A stretch of DNA of 64,000 nt from Campylobacter_A concisus_Y (GTDB lineage Bacteria; Campylobacterota; Campylobacteria; Campylobacterales; Campylobacteraceae): the NCBI RefSeq assembly GCF_902460415.1, contig NZ_CABPTY010000003.1:34338-98337 (forward strand). The letters run 5' to 3'. Below, piece by piece: positions 1 to 8,339 of the stretch. The notes beneath the pieces were generated by a model. That model was given only the letters and a program-made list of their open reading frames with translations. It was not told the origin of the DNA and made no database searches. The position numbers and the translations under genes are program-made. Each line of letters begins with the position of its first letter. Within the stretch, counting starts at the first letter, position 1.

Positions 1-473
1 TACTTCTTTGTCCACATCCTAAGTATAGGAAAACGATTTTGCTCTATCCAATGCATGTATGTACTTTTATTTTCTAGTCCAGTTGCTTTGGCAAATCCTT
101 CACTCCAGAGACTATGACTAGTATTTTTAAATGCAAGTGGATACAAGTTTAGTTTAAAAAATCCTTTTGCTCCATGTGTAAATGGTTTTACTTTTTCGTT
201 AAATTTTATGTGATTAATCTCACCATTAATCGCACAAAGCAGTTTAACGGCTTTGGTGTTGAATTGATAGGCCAAATTTAGCTCGTAACTCTCATATCCT
301 GTTGGTGGTTTGCTAACGTCATTATTAAACTCGTCGGCTAATTGTTCTGGCTCAAATCCACCACCCCATTCTAGCCCGCACAGCCAAATACTCTGATTTT
401 GTGGACTACCTATGTCACCACCGTCACAACCGCTAAAACCCAAAGCCCATTTTTTAAAATCTTCGTTTATCAT
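1..473 (-). CDS. Unrecognised protein, 3' end cut by window edge
   Basis: A minus-strand reading frame starts with ATG at 473 and runs open to the window edge, giving at least 157 residues; the C-terminus lies outside. The N-terminal part is rich in glycine and aromatic residues, including GFSGCDGGDIGSP (about residues 12-24) and WLCGLEWGGGFEPEQ (about 30-44), and a later NLYPLAFKNTSHSLWS segment. There is no signal peptide or membrane segment, so it is probably cytoplasmic. The conserved-looking Gly/Trp block and the NLYP segment faintly recall uracil-DNA-glycosylase-like folds, but I cannot assign a family. It lies 56 bases downstream of the broken zinc-ribbon gene on the same strand and may share its transcript. 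Confidence 0.6.
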   Translation of the reverse strand, partial: MINEDFKKWALGFSGCDGGDIGSPQNQSIWLCGLEWGGGFEPEQLADEFNNDVSKPPTGYESYELNLAYQFNTKAVKLLCAINGEINHIKFNEKVKPFTHGAKGFFKLNLYPLAFKNTSHSLWSEGFAKATGLENKSTYMHWIEQNRFPILRMWTKK

Positions 474-529
474 TATTTATTCCTTATTTGCTTAAAAAAT
501 TATTTAATATGTTTTAAAATCAATAAAAA

Positions 530-907
530 CTATACCTCTCTTTTTTCGGTTATCGTATAAAAATTTTCAAAACCGCATTTATTACATTTGGTATAAATTT
601 TTATATCTTTTATCCTAAAAGTTGTACTCATTGTCTTATTGTCTACTTTTTTAGTTCCCCTTACCAGCTCTTATCGCAGTATATCTTGTCCTATTTTTTT
701 GGTGCAAAAACTATTTTTACAGTTTGGACATTTTGAATAAAATTTAAGTCCAAAGTACACTAAAGGAACAATAACTACAAACAATAAAGAAAATATATTA
801 TCTTTTAAAAAATTGACACATAAAATACTGACTCCAATACCGACAACAAACGATATAAAAATAGCCAAAAACTTACCGACGCGCCTCAAGTCTTCAATAA
901 AAAACAT
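530..907 (-). pseudogene. Membrane zinc-ribbon protein interrupted by an in-frame stop
   Basis: The best start is the ATG at 907, with AAAGGA six bases upstream. The product has two hydrophobic segments (FLAIFISFVVGIGVSILC, then SLLFVVIVPLVYFGLKF) followed by CPNC. Translation stops at TAA (671-673) after GQDILR, but the same frame stays open for 46 more codons to a TAG at 530-532, and that tail carries the matching CNKCGFENF cysteine pair. The two halves together make one 126-codon frame with a complete four-cysteine zinc ribbon, so one nonsense change is the simplest explanation. The ribbon needs both CxxC pairs, so the truncated product of about 78 residues is probably non-functional unless the stop is read through. 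Function is unknown. Confidence 0.7.
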
Positions 908-959
908 TTTTATCCTTTGAAGTGAAATGGTAATGCATTTTACTTCTTTTTGCAACAAA

Positions 960-1193
960 ATTCAATTAAAATTTATTATTTTTTTATTTGTAAAATTTTA
1001 ATAAGAGTCATCTAAATAGCACTTAAACTATGATATTTTAGTCAATTTGCTATTTTATACCTTTAACACTAGATGAGAAAAATCATAAATTTCTTTATTT
1101 TTTTCTGAAATTATGCAACAAGCTGTGGATTTATTTTTATAATTTTTATTGTTGCTTAGTGTCCAGTTAGATTTTTATTAAGCCTAAATACTT
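960..1193. other. AT-rich intergenic region, no gene seen
   Basis: This spacer separates the minus-strand broken gene from the flagellar operon. It holds no plausible reading frame, RNA gene or strong hairpin that I can see. Confidence 0.5.
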
Positions 1194-1210
1194 TTGGAAC
1201 ATCTTTTGCT
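1194..1210 (+). promoter_or_regulatory. Sigma-54 promoter for flgI
   Basis: TTGGAACATCTTTTGCT matches the RpoN consensus: the invariant GG (1196-1197) and GC (1208-1209) are exactly ten bases apart. It lies 37 bases before the flgI start. RpoN control of rod and ring genes is established in Campylobacter (FlgS/FlgR system). Confidence 0.85.
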
Positions 1211-1246
1211 TTAAAAATCTAAAATAGCTAAATTTTAGGAAAAAAT

Positions 1247-2299
1247 ATGAAAAAATTTTTATCTTTTGTAGCAGCTTCGGTGATAGCTACTTCAGCCTTT
1301 GCTACGCAGATAAAAGAGCTTGCAAGCATAGTTGGTGTAAGAGATAACCAGCTAATAGGCTACGGCCTAGTTGTCGGACTAAACGGCACAGGTGATGGCT
1401 CAACGTCAAAATTTACGATCCAGTCTTTATCAAACATGCTTCAAGGTGTAAACGTAAAGATAAACCCAGATGATATCAAGTCAAAAAACGCAGCTGCTGT
1501 TATGGTAACAGCTAAGCTTCCTGCATTTGCAAGGCATGGCGATAAGCTTGATGTCGTGATCTCATCTATCGGCGATGCAAAAAGTTTGCAAGGTGGTACT
1601 CTTCTCATGACGCCACTAAAAGGCGTTGATGGTGATATTTACGCTTTGGCTCAGGGTGCTTTAAGCATCGGCGGAAAAAGTATGGGTAGATCAGGGGGCA
1701 ACCACCCAACCGTTGGCTCTATTCTAAATGGAGCTTTGGTTGAGCGAGAAGTAACTTATGACATTTATAATCAAGATAGCATAAGACTAAGCCTAAAAGA
1801 TACAAATTTTAAAACCGCTCTTGATATCCAAAATGCTATAAATGCAAATATCTCTGATGATGCCGCAAAGGCGATCGATCCAAGAACTGTTATCGTTAAA
1901 AAGCCAGATGATGTTAGCATTATCGAGCTTGCAAGCGCTGTGCTTGATCTTGATGTAGAGTATAAGCCAGATGAAAAGATAGTGGTTGATGAGAGAACTG
2001 GTACGATAGTAAGTGGCATAAATGCCGTAGTTAGCCCAGTTGTCTTAACGCATGGTGCAATCACAATAAAAATAGAGCCAAATAGTTATGAAGAAGCAGC
2101 GCAAAATGATGTAAATATAGGAAGTGATACATCTGTCGCGCCTAGTCAAAATTTACTTAAAATTTCAGGCGAAAAAACTACCGTTGCAAATGTAACAAGA
2201 GCTTTAAATAAGCTTGGGGCAACACCAAGTGATATCATATCGATACTTGAAAATTTAAAGCGAGTTGGTGCGATACAAGTTGATCTGGAGATAATATAA
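1247..2299 (+). CDS. flgI: Flagellar P-ring protein FlgI
   Basis: FlgI builds the P-ring around the flagellar rod in the peptidoglycan layer. The 350-residue product has the usual family length, a Sec signal peptide (residues 1-19, cleavage after ATSAFA) and the conserved start of the mature protein (IKELASIVGVRDNQLIGYG, then VVGLNGTGD). The end KRVGAIQVDLEII is also typical. It is the first gene behind the sigma-54 site at 1194-1210, with an AGGAAA ribosome site. It overlaps the next gene by one base (stop/start TAATG), so the two are translationally coupled. Confidence 0.97.
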   Translation: MKKFLSFVAASVIATSAFATQIKELASIVGVRDNQLIGYGLVVGLNGTGDGSTSKFTIQSLSNMLQGVNVKINPDDIKSKNAAAVMVTAKLPAFARHGDKLDVVISSIGDAKSLQGGTLLMTPLKGVDGDIYALAQGALSIGGKSMGRSGGNHPTVGSILNGALVEREVTYDIYNQDSIRLSLKDTNFKTALDIQNAINANISDDAAKAIDPRTVIVKKPDDVSIIELASAVLDLDVEYKPDEKIVVDERTGTIVSGINAVVSPVVLTHGAITIKIEPNSYEEAAQNDVNIGSDTSVAPSQNLLKISGEKTTVANVTRALNKLGATPSDIISILENLKRVGAIQVDLEII

Positions 2300-2598
2300 T
2301 GCAAATAGATAACACCTTAGCGCTAAATTCATACAATGAAATTTCTACAAATAAGATAAAAAATGCAAATGCTAAACAAGATGCACTTTTAAAAGAGCAA
2401 ACTGATGCATTTGAGGCTTATATGGTAAAGGCTGTGCTTGATATTGCTTTAAAAGAAGATGAGCACAACTCGCTATATCCAAAGGCTGCTGGTAGCGACA
2501 TTTATAGGTCAATGTATAACGATGCAATGAGTAAAGCATTGAGTGGAAATCTTGGTTTTTCAGAACTTTTGTACGATTTTTTAAAGAGAGACTCTTAA
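2299..2598 (+). CDS. flgJ: FlgJ-like rod-binding protein (rod domain only)
   Basis: This 99-residue protein corresponds to the N-terminal rod-binding domain of FlgJ without the muramidase domain, the usual situation in Campylobacterota. The segment DAFEAYMVKAVLDIALKEDE followed by IYRSMYNDAMSKAL is the conserved rod-binding core. It probably caps or scaffolds the rod during assembly in the periplasm. With no muramidase here, peptidoglycan clearance must come from another enzyme. It begins within the stop codon of flgI and shares its promoter. The sigma-28 site for flgM overlaps its stop codon. Confidence 0.88.
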   Translation: MQIDNTLALNSYNEISTNKIKNANAKQDALLKEQTDAFEAYMVKAVLDIALKEDEHNSLYPKAAGSDIYRSMYNDAMSKALSGNLGFSELLYDFLKRDS

Positions 2599-2621
2599 GT
2601 AAATTTATATTCTGCCGATGT
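2595..2621 (+). promoter_or_regulatory. Sigma-28 (FliA) promoter for flgM
   Basis: TTAAGTAA (2595-2602), an 11-base spacer and GCCGATGT (2614-2621) fit the sigma-28 pattern TAAAGTTT-N11-GCCGATAA at 11 of 16 positions. The site is about 30 bases before flgM. FliA control of flgM is known in C. jejuni. Confidence 0.65.
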
Positions 2622-2650
2622 AGTGATATAAATATTTTATTTTAAGAGGT

Positions 2651-2860
2651 ATGAATATGATAAGGCCTTTGAACCAAAGACCAAATTTTCAGGCAAATAC
2701 GCTAAATAAAAATAGCGATGCCAAGGTCGAAACTCAGAGTAAAGAAGTAAGAACAAACGAAAACGCAAAGCTAAAAGAGATAACTGATGCCATAGCAAAT
2801 GGCACTTATCAGGTTGATATCTCAAAAACGGCTAGGGCTGTGGCTGATGCGTTGCTGTAA
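2651..2860 (+). CDS. flgM: Anti-sigma-28 factor FlgM
   Basis: FlgM binds FliA (sigma-28) and holds back late flagellar genes until it is removed. The 69-residue product has the expected size: a basic, probably disordered N-terminal half and a C-terminal helical half (KLKEITDAIANGTYQVDISK then TARAVADALL) that matches the sigma-binding region. An AAGAGG ribosome site precedes ATG 2651; ATG 2657 is an alternative start. Its position between the rod-binding gene and flgN/flgK is the common campylobacterial order. It probably has its own sigma-28 promoter as well as read-through from flgI. Confidence 0.88.
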   Translation: MNMIRPLNQRPNFQANTLNKNSDAKVETQSKEVRTNENAKLKEITDAIANGTYQVDISKTARAVADALL

Positions 2861-2873
2861 TTAAGGAATTTAA

Positions 2874-3305
2874 ATGATAAAAAAGCTTTTGGACGAGGCT
2901 ATAGGCGAGCTTGATGAGCTTATAAATTTAACCATACAAGATATCGCAAATATAAAAGAGGCTAAGCACTCAAGCGTTGATGAGAGTGTAAAGAAAAAAA
3001 ATGCCTTAGTTCGTGCATTTGAAGATACAAAAAGAGCACTAGATAAAGAGCTTTTAAAGGTATCAAAAGAGAGCGGTACGACTACACTTGCTAGTGTTTT
3101 AGACGATGAAGTGAAGTCAAAGCTTGTTCTTATGCGTTCAAAGCTTGAAAATTTACATAAAGTCAATAAGGAATATGCAAGACATGTTGTTGCTGTTAAA
3201 GAATTTTTTGACTCACTTAATGAAAAAATTTTTGGCACTAAAGCAAGTGAATACGGTCAAGATGGAAATAGCATAGATAATAATTTTTATAAATCAAGGG
3301 TTTAA
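2874..3305 (+). CDS. flgN: FlgN-like flagellar export chaperone
   Basis: A 143-residue, highly charged, all-helical protein placed directly before flgK. FlgN-family chaperones bind hook-filament junction proteins such as FlgK in the cytoplasm and pilot them to the export gate. The sequence shows long heptad-rich helices (residues 1-45 and 60-115) and no membrane segment. Sequence conservation in this family is weak, so the call rests on size, helical character and position. An AAGGAATTTAA ribosome region precedes ATG 2874, and flgK follows three bases after its stop. Confidence 0.8.
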   Translation: MIKKLLDEAIGELDELINLTIQDIANIKEAKHSSVDESVKKKNALVRAFEDTKRALDKELLKVSKESGTTTLASVLDDEVKSKLVLMRSKLENLHKVNKEYARHVVAVKEFFDSLNEKIFGTKASEYGQDGNSIDNNFYKSRV

Positions 3306-3308
3306 AAA

Positions 3309-5180
3309 ATGGCTAATATTTTTATGTCATTAGGCACGGGTGTTTCAGGGCTAAATGCAGCCCAGCTTCAAATAAGTACAACCGGAAATAATATCGCAAA
3401 CGCCGATAGCAACTACTATACAAGGCAGCGTGTTGTCCAATCTGCATCTCCAGCGATGAATACAGTCCCTGGCGGAGTTGGCACAGGTACACAAGTAGAT
3501 ACTATAACAAGACTTCATGATGAGTTTGCCTACTCAAGACTAAAATACTCATCGTCAAATTTAGAAAACACAGCCTATAAACAAAGAATTTTGCAAGAAG
3601 CTACAAAATATTTTCCTGATCTAAAAGATAATGGAATGGTGAAAGATATTCAGGAGTATTTTTCCGCGTGGAATAACTTTGCTTCAAATCCTAATGCAGG
3701 TGCTCAGAAAGTAAATTTGATAAATAAAGCAAGTGTATTGACTGCAAGTATTAACCGCTCGTCAAAGATGCTTTATGATATGCATGAAAAGATTGATGAA
3801 ACAATAAAAATAAATATAAATGAGATAAATTCGCTAGGCAGGCAAATAGCAAATATTAATAAGCAAATCCAAAGAATAGAATCAGGCGCGGATGCTGGTA
3901 TAAAAATAAATGCAAATGATCTTCGTGATAAACGTGATGAGCTTGAGCTTGCTATGTCAAAGCTGGTAAATACGGCAGTTTATAAAAGCGATCTAAAGAG
4001 CAATTCTAGGGTAGATACAGGAATAACAGATCAAGGAAAATACTACAATCTAAACATTGGCGGTGTAAGTATCGTTGATGGTGTAAATTTTCATGAAATT
4101 TCTATGAGTTCAACCGAAAGTGGACGATATACAAAAATTTATTATGAGAGAGAAGACGGTAGAAGAATCCCAATGGAAGAAAAGATTACAGGCGGTAAAA
4201 TCGGAGCCGCACTCGATCTTAGGGGTAGAAACTACGAGCCAGATAATGATAAATTTAGCGACGGAACGATCCAAAAATACATTGATAATCTAAATACATT
4301 TAGTAAAACCTTAATAACAAGTACAAATAATATCTATGCCGAATCCGCAGTTGAAATTTCTAACTCAGATCCGATAAGTTATTTAGAAGGCGATAAGACA
4401 TTGATGAATCATGATAATAGTATAAGAAACGGAAGTTTTGAAGCTATTGTTTATGATAACAAAGGCAATGTCGTGGCCAGAAAAACTATAAATGTAAATG
4501 GTACGACGACGATGAATGATACAAGATATGGCAACTCTATCGTAAAAGACTTTAACTCAAACTCAGATGACAATAAAGATAATAATATGCTAAATGACGT
4601 TGATGACTTTTTTGAGGCGTCATATTTTTATGATAAAAATACTCAAAAAGGTACATTTTCTCTCATTCCAAAACAAGCTCAAGGGCTTTATAGTATATCG
4701 ATAGTCGATCACGGTACAAATTTTCCAGGCGCTGTTGGCATAAATAGATTTTTTTCAGGTACTGACTCAAATAGTATCGGCATAAATCAAAATTTTACCC
4801 AAGACCACACAAAGCTTCGTGCCTATTCAAAGCCAGTTATCGGAAATAATGAAGTTGCAAATAAAATGATCCAGCTTCAGTATCAAAAGCAGACCTTTTA
4901 CTCAAGTGGTATAGCGCTTGATAGAGATGAGACGATCGAGGGATATTACCGCTATCTTACGACTGACATGGCGAGTGATACAGAGGCAAATAATACGATC
5001 CACGATACAAATACATCTTTGCAAAAGACAGCTGAAGAGGAATTTCAATCAACAAGTGGCGTAGACACCAATGAAGAGCTTACAAATTTGATCCGCTTTC
5101 AAGCTAGCTACGGCGCAGCCGCAAAGATCATCACAACCGTTGATCAAATGCTAGATACCCTTCTTTCATTAAAACAATGA
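3309..5180 (+). CDS. flgK: Flagellar hook-associated protein 1 FlgK
   Basis: FlgK forms the first hook-filament junction zone. The 623-residue protein has the family's N-terminal helical domain (SLGTGVSGLNAAQLQISTTG, then NNIANADSNYYTRQ) and the C-terminal heptad domain (LTNLIRFQASYGAAAKIITT, then VDQMLDTLLSL); both are needed for axial packing. The central part is variable surface domain. The gene follows the FlgN-like gene by three bases and overlaps the next gene by four bases (ATGA). It is probably co-transcribed with flgM-flgN. Confidence 0.96.
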   Translation: MANIFMSLGTGVSGLNAAQLQISTTGNNIANADSNYYTRQRVVQSASPAMNTVPGGVGTGTQVDTITRLHDEFAYSRLKYSSSNLENTAYKQRILQEATKYFPDLKDNGMVKDIQEYFSAWNNFASNPNAGAQKVNLINKASVLTASINRSSKMLYDMHEKIDETIKININEINSLGRQIANINKQIQRIESGADAGIKINANDLRDKRDELELAMSKLVNTAVYKSDLKSNSRVDTGITDQGKYYNLNIGGVSIVDGVNFHEISMSSTESGRYTKIYYEREDGRRIPMEEKITGGKIGAALDLRGRNYEPDNDKFSDGTIQKYIDNLNTFSKTLITSTNNIYAESAVEISNSDPISYLEGDKTLMNHDNSIRNGSFEAIVYDNKGNVVARKTINVNGTTTMNDTRYGNSIVKDFNSNSDDNKDNNMLNDVDDFFEASYFYDKNTQKGTFSLIPKQAQGLYSISIVDHGTNFPGAVGINRFFSGTDSNSIGINQNFTQDHTKLRAYSKPVIGNNEVANKMIQLQYQKQTFYSSGIALDRDETIEGYYRYLTTDMASDTEANNTIHDTNTSLQKTAEEEFQSTSGVDTNEELTNLIRFQASYGAAAKIITTVDQMLDTLLSLKQ

Positions 5181-5944
5181 GCGATCTAAAAAGCCTTTTA
5201 GACTCGCACGTACTTAGCAAAAATACAAATTTGGGGCTGTTTGAAGCCCCGGATCCACTTCAGGTAGCCACTAAATTTAAAGAGCCAAATATAGCACTCA
5301 TTTGTGCGTTATTTGCTTATGGCAACGCAAAAATGATAGTGAAATTTCTAAATTCGCTTGATTTTGGTTTGCTTGATGAGAGCGAGCAAAATATCAAGAA
5401 AAATCTTTCAAGTTTCAAATACCGCTTTCAAAATGAAAAAGATGTAAAAGAAATTTTTATCACTCTCTCACGCCTAAAAAAAGAGGGTGACATAGAAGAA
5501 ATTTTACGCCAAGGTCTTGCAAAAAATGGCGAGATGATAGAGGGCGTAAATGAGCTTATAAAATTTATATATAAGCTAAATTCTTACCGCTCTGACGGAT
5601 ATGAGTTTTTCTTTGGTAAGAGTTTTGACAAAGAGCCACAAAGCCCATATAAACGCTATAATATGTATCTTCGCTGGATGGTTAGAGATAACGACATCGA
5701 CCTTGGGCTATTTAAAAATTTGCCAAAAGATAAGCTTTTGATGCCACTTGATGTGCATACACATAGAGTTTCTTTAAATTTAGGGCTTATAAACAGAAAG
5801 AGCTACGATTTCAAAGCAGTCATGGATCTTACAAAAAAACTTAGAGAATTTGACGAGTTTGATCCGATAAAATACGACTTTGCTCTTTATAGAATAGGGC
5901 AGAGCAAAGAGCTAGAAACTATCATAAAAAATCTTAATCAATAA
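5177..5944 (+). CDS. TIGR02757-family protein
   Basis: A 255-residue protein of the conserved TIGR02757 (DUF2400) family, whose biochemical role is unknown. Typical features are FAYGNAKMIVKFLNSL near residue 46, RWMVRDNDIDLGLF (about 175-188) and the strongly conserved DVHTHRVSLNLGL (about 203-215). There is no signal peptide. In C. jejuni a homologue also follows flgK. The start overlaps flgK by four bases, implying translational coupling, but a flagellar role is not shown. The DxHTHR motif could suggest nucleic-acid or metal binding. Confidence 0.85.
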   Translation: MSDLKSLLDSHVLSKNTNLGLFEAPDPLQVATKFKEPNIALICALFAYGNAKMIVKFLNSLDFGLLDESEQNIKKNLSSFKYRFQNEKDVKEIFITLSRLKKEGDIEEILRQGLAKNGEMIEGVNELIKFIYKLNSYRSDGYEFFFGKSFDKEPQSPYKRYNMYLRWMVRDNDIDLGLFKNLPKDKLLMPLDVHTHRVSLNLGLINRKSYDFKAVMDLTKKLREFDEFDPIKYDFALYRIGQSKELETIIKNLNQ

Positions 5945-5984
5945 AAATTATTGCTAAATTTTTAAATTTAGGATAGACTTGCCA

Positions 5985-5990
5985 TACAAT
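5985..5990 (+). promoter_or_regulatory. Sigma-70 -10 box for sodC
   Basis: TGCCATACAAT gives a TACAAT -10 hexamer with an upstream TG, 20 bases before the sodC start. The -35 region is AT-rich and poorly defined, as is usual in Campylobacter. Confidence 0.55.
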
Positions 5991-6010
5991 TTTATCCATA
6001 AGGAGCTTGT

Positions 6011-6547
6011 ATGAAAAAAATCGTTTTGCTAAGTGCAGTTTTAGGAACTTTGCTTTTTGCTCATGAGGGTCATCACTTTGATGCAAAAGCCGGAGAGCAT
6101 CTAGTCATACCTGTTAACGAGCTAAGCGAGAAGGGCGACAAGAGTGTCGGTGAAGTAGTAGCTGTTAAGACAAATTACGGCGTTGCATTTTTTCCAAATT
6201 TAAAGGGAATTACTGCAGGACTACACGGCTTTCACATCCATGAAAATGCTGACTGTGGTGCGACTGAAAAAGGCCTTGGCATGAAAGCAGGCGGTCACTG
6301 GGATCCAGCTGGCACAAAAATGCACTCTTTTGCATGGGATGACAAAGGCCACAAAGGCGATTTGCCAGCGCTTTACGTAGATGCTGAGGGCAATGCAAAC
6401 TATCCAGTGCTAGCCCCAAAGATAAAAAGTCTTGACGAGCTAAAAGGTCACTCACTAATGGTTCATGTTGGTGGTGATAATCACAGCGACAACCCAAAAG
6501 CACTTGGCGGTGGCGGTGCTAGAATGCTTTGTGGCGTTATTAAGTAG
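6011..6547 (+). CDS. sodC: Periplasmic Cu/Zn superoxide dismutase
   Basis: SodC converts superoxide to hydrogen peroxide and oxygen in the periplasm. The 178-residue precursor has a signal peptide (residues 1-17, ending LLFA) and a histidine-rich mature N-terminus (HEGHHFD). Copper and zinc ligands are visible in GLHGFHIHENADC, GGHWDPAGTKMHSF and HVGGDNHSDNP, and the disulphide cysteines are in NADC and the C-terminal MLCGVI. An AAGGAG site precedes ATG 6011. It appears monocistronic, between its own promoter and a hairpin at 6559-6591. Confidence 0.96.
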   Translation: MKKIVLLSAVLGTLLFAHEGHHFDAKAGEHLVIPVNELSEKGDKSVGEVVAVKTNYGVAFFPNLKGITAGLHGFHIHENADCGATEKGLGMKAGGHWDPAGTKMHSFAWDDKGHKGDLPALYVDAEGNANYPVLAPKIKSLDELKGHSLMVHVGGDNHSDNPKALGGGGARMLCGVIK

Positions 6548-6558
6548 TCACTTTAATA

Positions 6559-6591
6559 AACGAGTCTTTGAGCTAAATCCAAAGGCTCGTT
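6559..6591 (+). terminator. Hairpin after sodC
   Basis: AACGAGTCTTTG (6559-6570) pairs with CAAAGGCTCGTT (6580-6591) over 12 bp with one G-U pair. The downstream tail is AT-rich with short T runs. Confidence 0.7.
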
Positions 6592-6662
6592 AAAATTTAT
6601 AAATTTTAAAAATCTCTCATTTCAAATATAAAAATTTTACAAAAAGATAAGTACAAATAAAA

Positions 6663-6668
6663 TACAAT
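6663..6668 (+). promoter_or_regulatory. Sigma-70 -10 box for the TauE/SafE gene
   Basis: TACAAT lies about 35 bases before ATG 6703, in an AT-rich region typical of campylobacterial promoters. Confidence 0.45.
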
Positions 6669-6702
6669 CTGCTTTTATTTCAATTATCAAAAGAGCAAAA
6701 AA

Positions 6703-7464
6703 ATGGAATTTGATCTACTTAGCTATGTCGTTTTTTTTGTAGCTGCGTTTTTAGGCGGTTTTATCGATTCTATTGCTGGCGGAGGCGGACTTATAACGCT
6801 TCCAGCTATTATGGCGATGGGCGTACCACCACATCTTGCACTTGGTACAAATAAGCTTCAAGGAGTTTTTGGTAGCTTTACAGCGACTTTAAATTTCACA
6901 AAACGGGGATTGATTAATTATAAAGAGTGCTTTGTAGGTATCGTTTTTACTTTCATTGGAGCTATCATCGGAGCAGTGGTTATTCTATTTTTAAATACAA
7001 ATTTTTTAAAGATAATTATCCCATTTTTACTGATTGCTATTTTTATATATACGCTTTTTATGCCAAAAGTCGGCGAAAATGATAGAGCTGCAAAGATGAA
7101 TGAAAAGCTATTTTATGTATTTTTTGGGCTAATACTTGGCTTTTATGATGGTTTTTTTGGCCCAGGAACAGGCTCTTTTTGGACATTTGCGATAGTGGCA
7201 TTGATTGGGCTAAATTTAAAAAAGGCTGTCGCTCATACGAAACTCTTAAATTTTACTAGCAATATCGTTGCTCTTGGCATTTTTATAGCTGGCGGACAGA
7301 TGCTTTGGGCTGTTGGGCTTTTGATGGCAGTTGGTCAAATTTTAGGAGCATATTTTGGATCAAATCTTGTCATTAAAAAAGAGGTAAAATTTATTAGAAC
7401 AATGTTTCTAGTGGTAGTTGCAGTAACTATTTGTAAATTGATTTTCGATTATTTCAGAGTTTAA
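6703..7464 (+). CDS. TauE/SafE (TSUP) family membrane permease
   Basis: A 253-residue inner-membrane protein with about eight hydrophobic segments. The family signature is the repeated glycine-rich re-entrant motif: GFIDSIAGGGGLITLPA in the first half (about residues 20-36) and GFYDGFFGPGTGSFWTF in the second (about 145-161). TSUP proteins move organosulphur compounds, sulphite or other small anions across the inner membrane; the substrate cannot be read from the sequence. An AAAGAG-type ribosome site precedes the ATG. It appears to be a single-gene unit between sodC and atpB. Confidence 0.9.
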   Translation: MEFDLLSYVVFFVAAFLGGFIDSIAGGGGLITLPAIMAMGVPPHLALGTNKLQGVFGSFTATLNFTKRGLINYKECFVGIVFTFIGAIIGAVVILFLNTNFLKIIIPFLLIAIFIYTLFMPKVGENDRAAKMNEKLFYVFFGLILGFYDGFFGPGTGSFWTFAIVALIGLNLKKAVAHTKLLNFTSNIVALGIFIAGGQMLWAVGLLMAVGQILGAYFGSNLVIKKEVKFIRTMFLVVVAVTICKLIFDYFRV

Positions 7465-7490
7465 AATTAAAAATGTTTTAACAATAATTT

Positions 7491-7499
7491 TGTTACAAT
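7491..7499 (+). promoter_or_regulatory. Extended -10 promoter for atpB
   Basis: TGTTACAAT is an extended -10 element (TG plus TACAAT, 7494-7499), 30 bases before the atpB start. Confidence 0.5.
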
Positions 7500-7529
7500 C
7501 ACGCAAAATTCTAAATCCAAGGTAAATTA

Positions 7530-8213
7530 ATGAAAGATTTGTTTCTATTTTCAAATTTCCTAAATAGCTCCCACGCCTTTATCTATGCGTTTCACTTTCT
7601 GCTTGTAGCTTTAATTGTTATCATAGTTGCTTATATAGCAAGGAGTAAGATGCAGCTTGTACCAAGAGGTCTTCAAAATATAGTTGAAGCTTATTTGGAG
7701 GGCGTTATATCTATGGGAAGAGATACTTTAGGTAGTGAAAAACTAGCTAGGAAATATCTTCCACTTGTTGCAACTATCGGTTTTATCGTATTTTTTTCAA
7801 ATGTTGTAGGTATTATTCCTGGATTTGAGTCGCCAACATCAAGTCTAAATTTAACCCTAGTTTTGGCTTTAGTTGTATTTGTTTATTACAACTTTGAGGG
7901 CATTAGAGAAAATGGATTTTTTAAATACTTTGGACACTTTATGGGGCCGAATAAATTTCTAGCTCCTATTATGTTTCCAGTTGAAGTCATCTCGCATCTT
8001 TCACGTGTAGTTTCGCTATCATTTCGTCTTTTTGGTAATATCAAGGGAGATGATCTATTCTTGCTTGCGATGCTTACACTTGCACCTTGGTTTGCTCCGC
8101 TTCCAGCTTTCGCACTTCTAACGCTTATGGCTGTTTTGCAAACATTTATCTTCATGATGCTAACTTACGTTTATCTAGCTGGTGCCGTTGCTATTAGTGA
8201 GCACGAGCATTAA
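7530..8213 (+). CDS. atpB: ATP synthase F0 subunit a
   Basis: Subunit a carries the proton half-channels of the F0 motor. The 227-residue protein has about six membrane segments. The essential arginine is in RVVSLSFRLFGNIKGDDLF (about residues 155-173), and the last helix region ends LTYVYLAGAVAI. It stands alone here, away from the other atp genes, as in C. jejuni, and is followed by a strong terminator. An AAGG site lies before ATG 7530. Confidence 0.96.
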   Translation: MKDLFLFSNFLNSSHAFIYAFHFLLVALIVIIVAYIARSKMQLVPRGLQNIVEAYLEGVISMGRDTLGSEKLARKYLPLVATIGFIVFFSNVVGIIPGFESPTSSLNLTLVLALVVFVYYNFEGIRENGFFKYFGHFMGPNKFLAPIMFPVEVISHLSRVVSLSFRLFGNIKGDDLFLLAMLTLAPWFAPLPAFALLTLMAVLQTFIFMMLTYVYLAGAVAISEHEH

Positions 8214-8218
8214 AATTT

Positions 8219-8250
8219 AAAGCCATATTTTTATATGGCTTTTTTCTTTT
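8219..8250 (+). terminator. Rho-independent terminator after atpB
   Basis: AAAGCCATAT (8219-8228), a TTTT loop and ATATGGCTTT (8233-8242) form a perfect 10 bp stem running into a T-rich tail. Confidence 0.9.
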
Positions 8251-8333
8251 TAAAACTATTTAAATTTTTAAATCACCTTCTTTATTTTCCAGTCAAAACG
8301 CTCATTTTTAGATATTTTAAAAGAAAGTATCGC

Positions 8334-8339
8334 TAAAAT
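8334..8339 (+). promoter_or_regulatory. Sigma-70 -10 box for gatB
   Basis: TAAAAT lies 37 bases before the chosen gatB start at 8377, in a suitable position after the atpB terminator. Confidence 0.4.
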
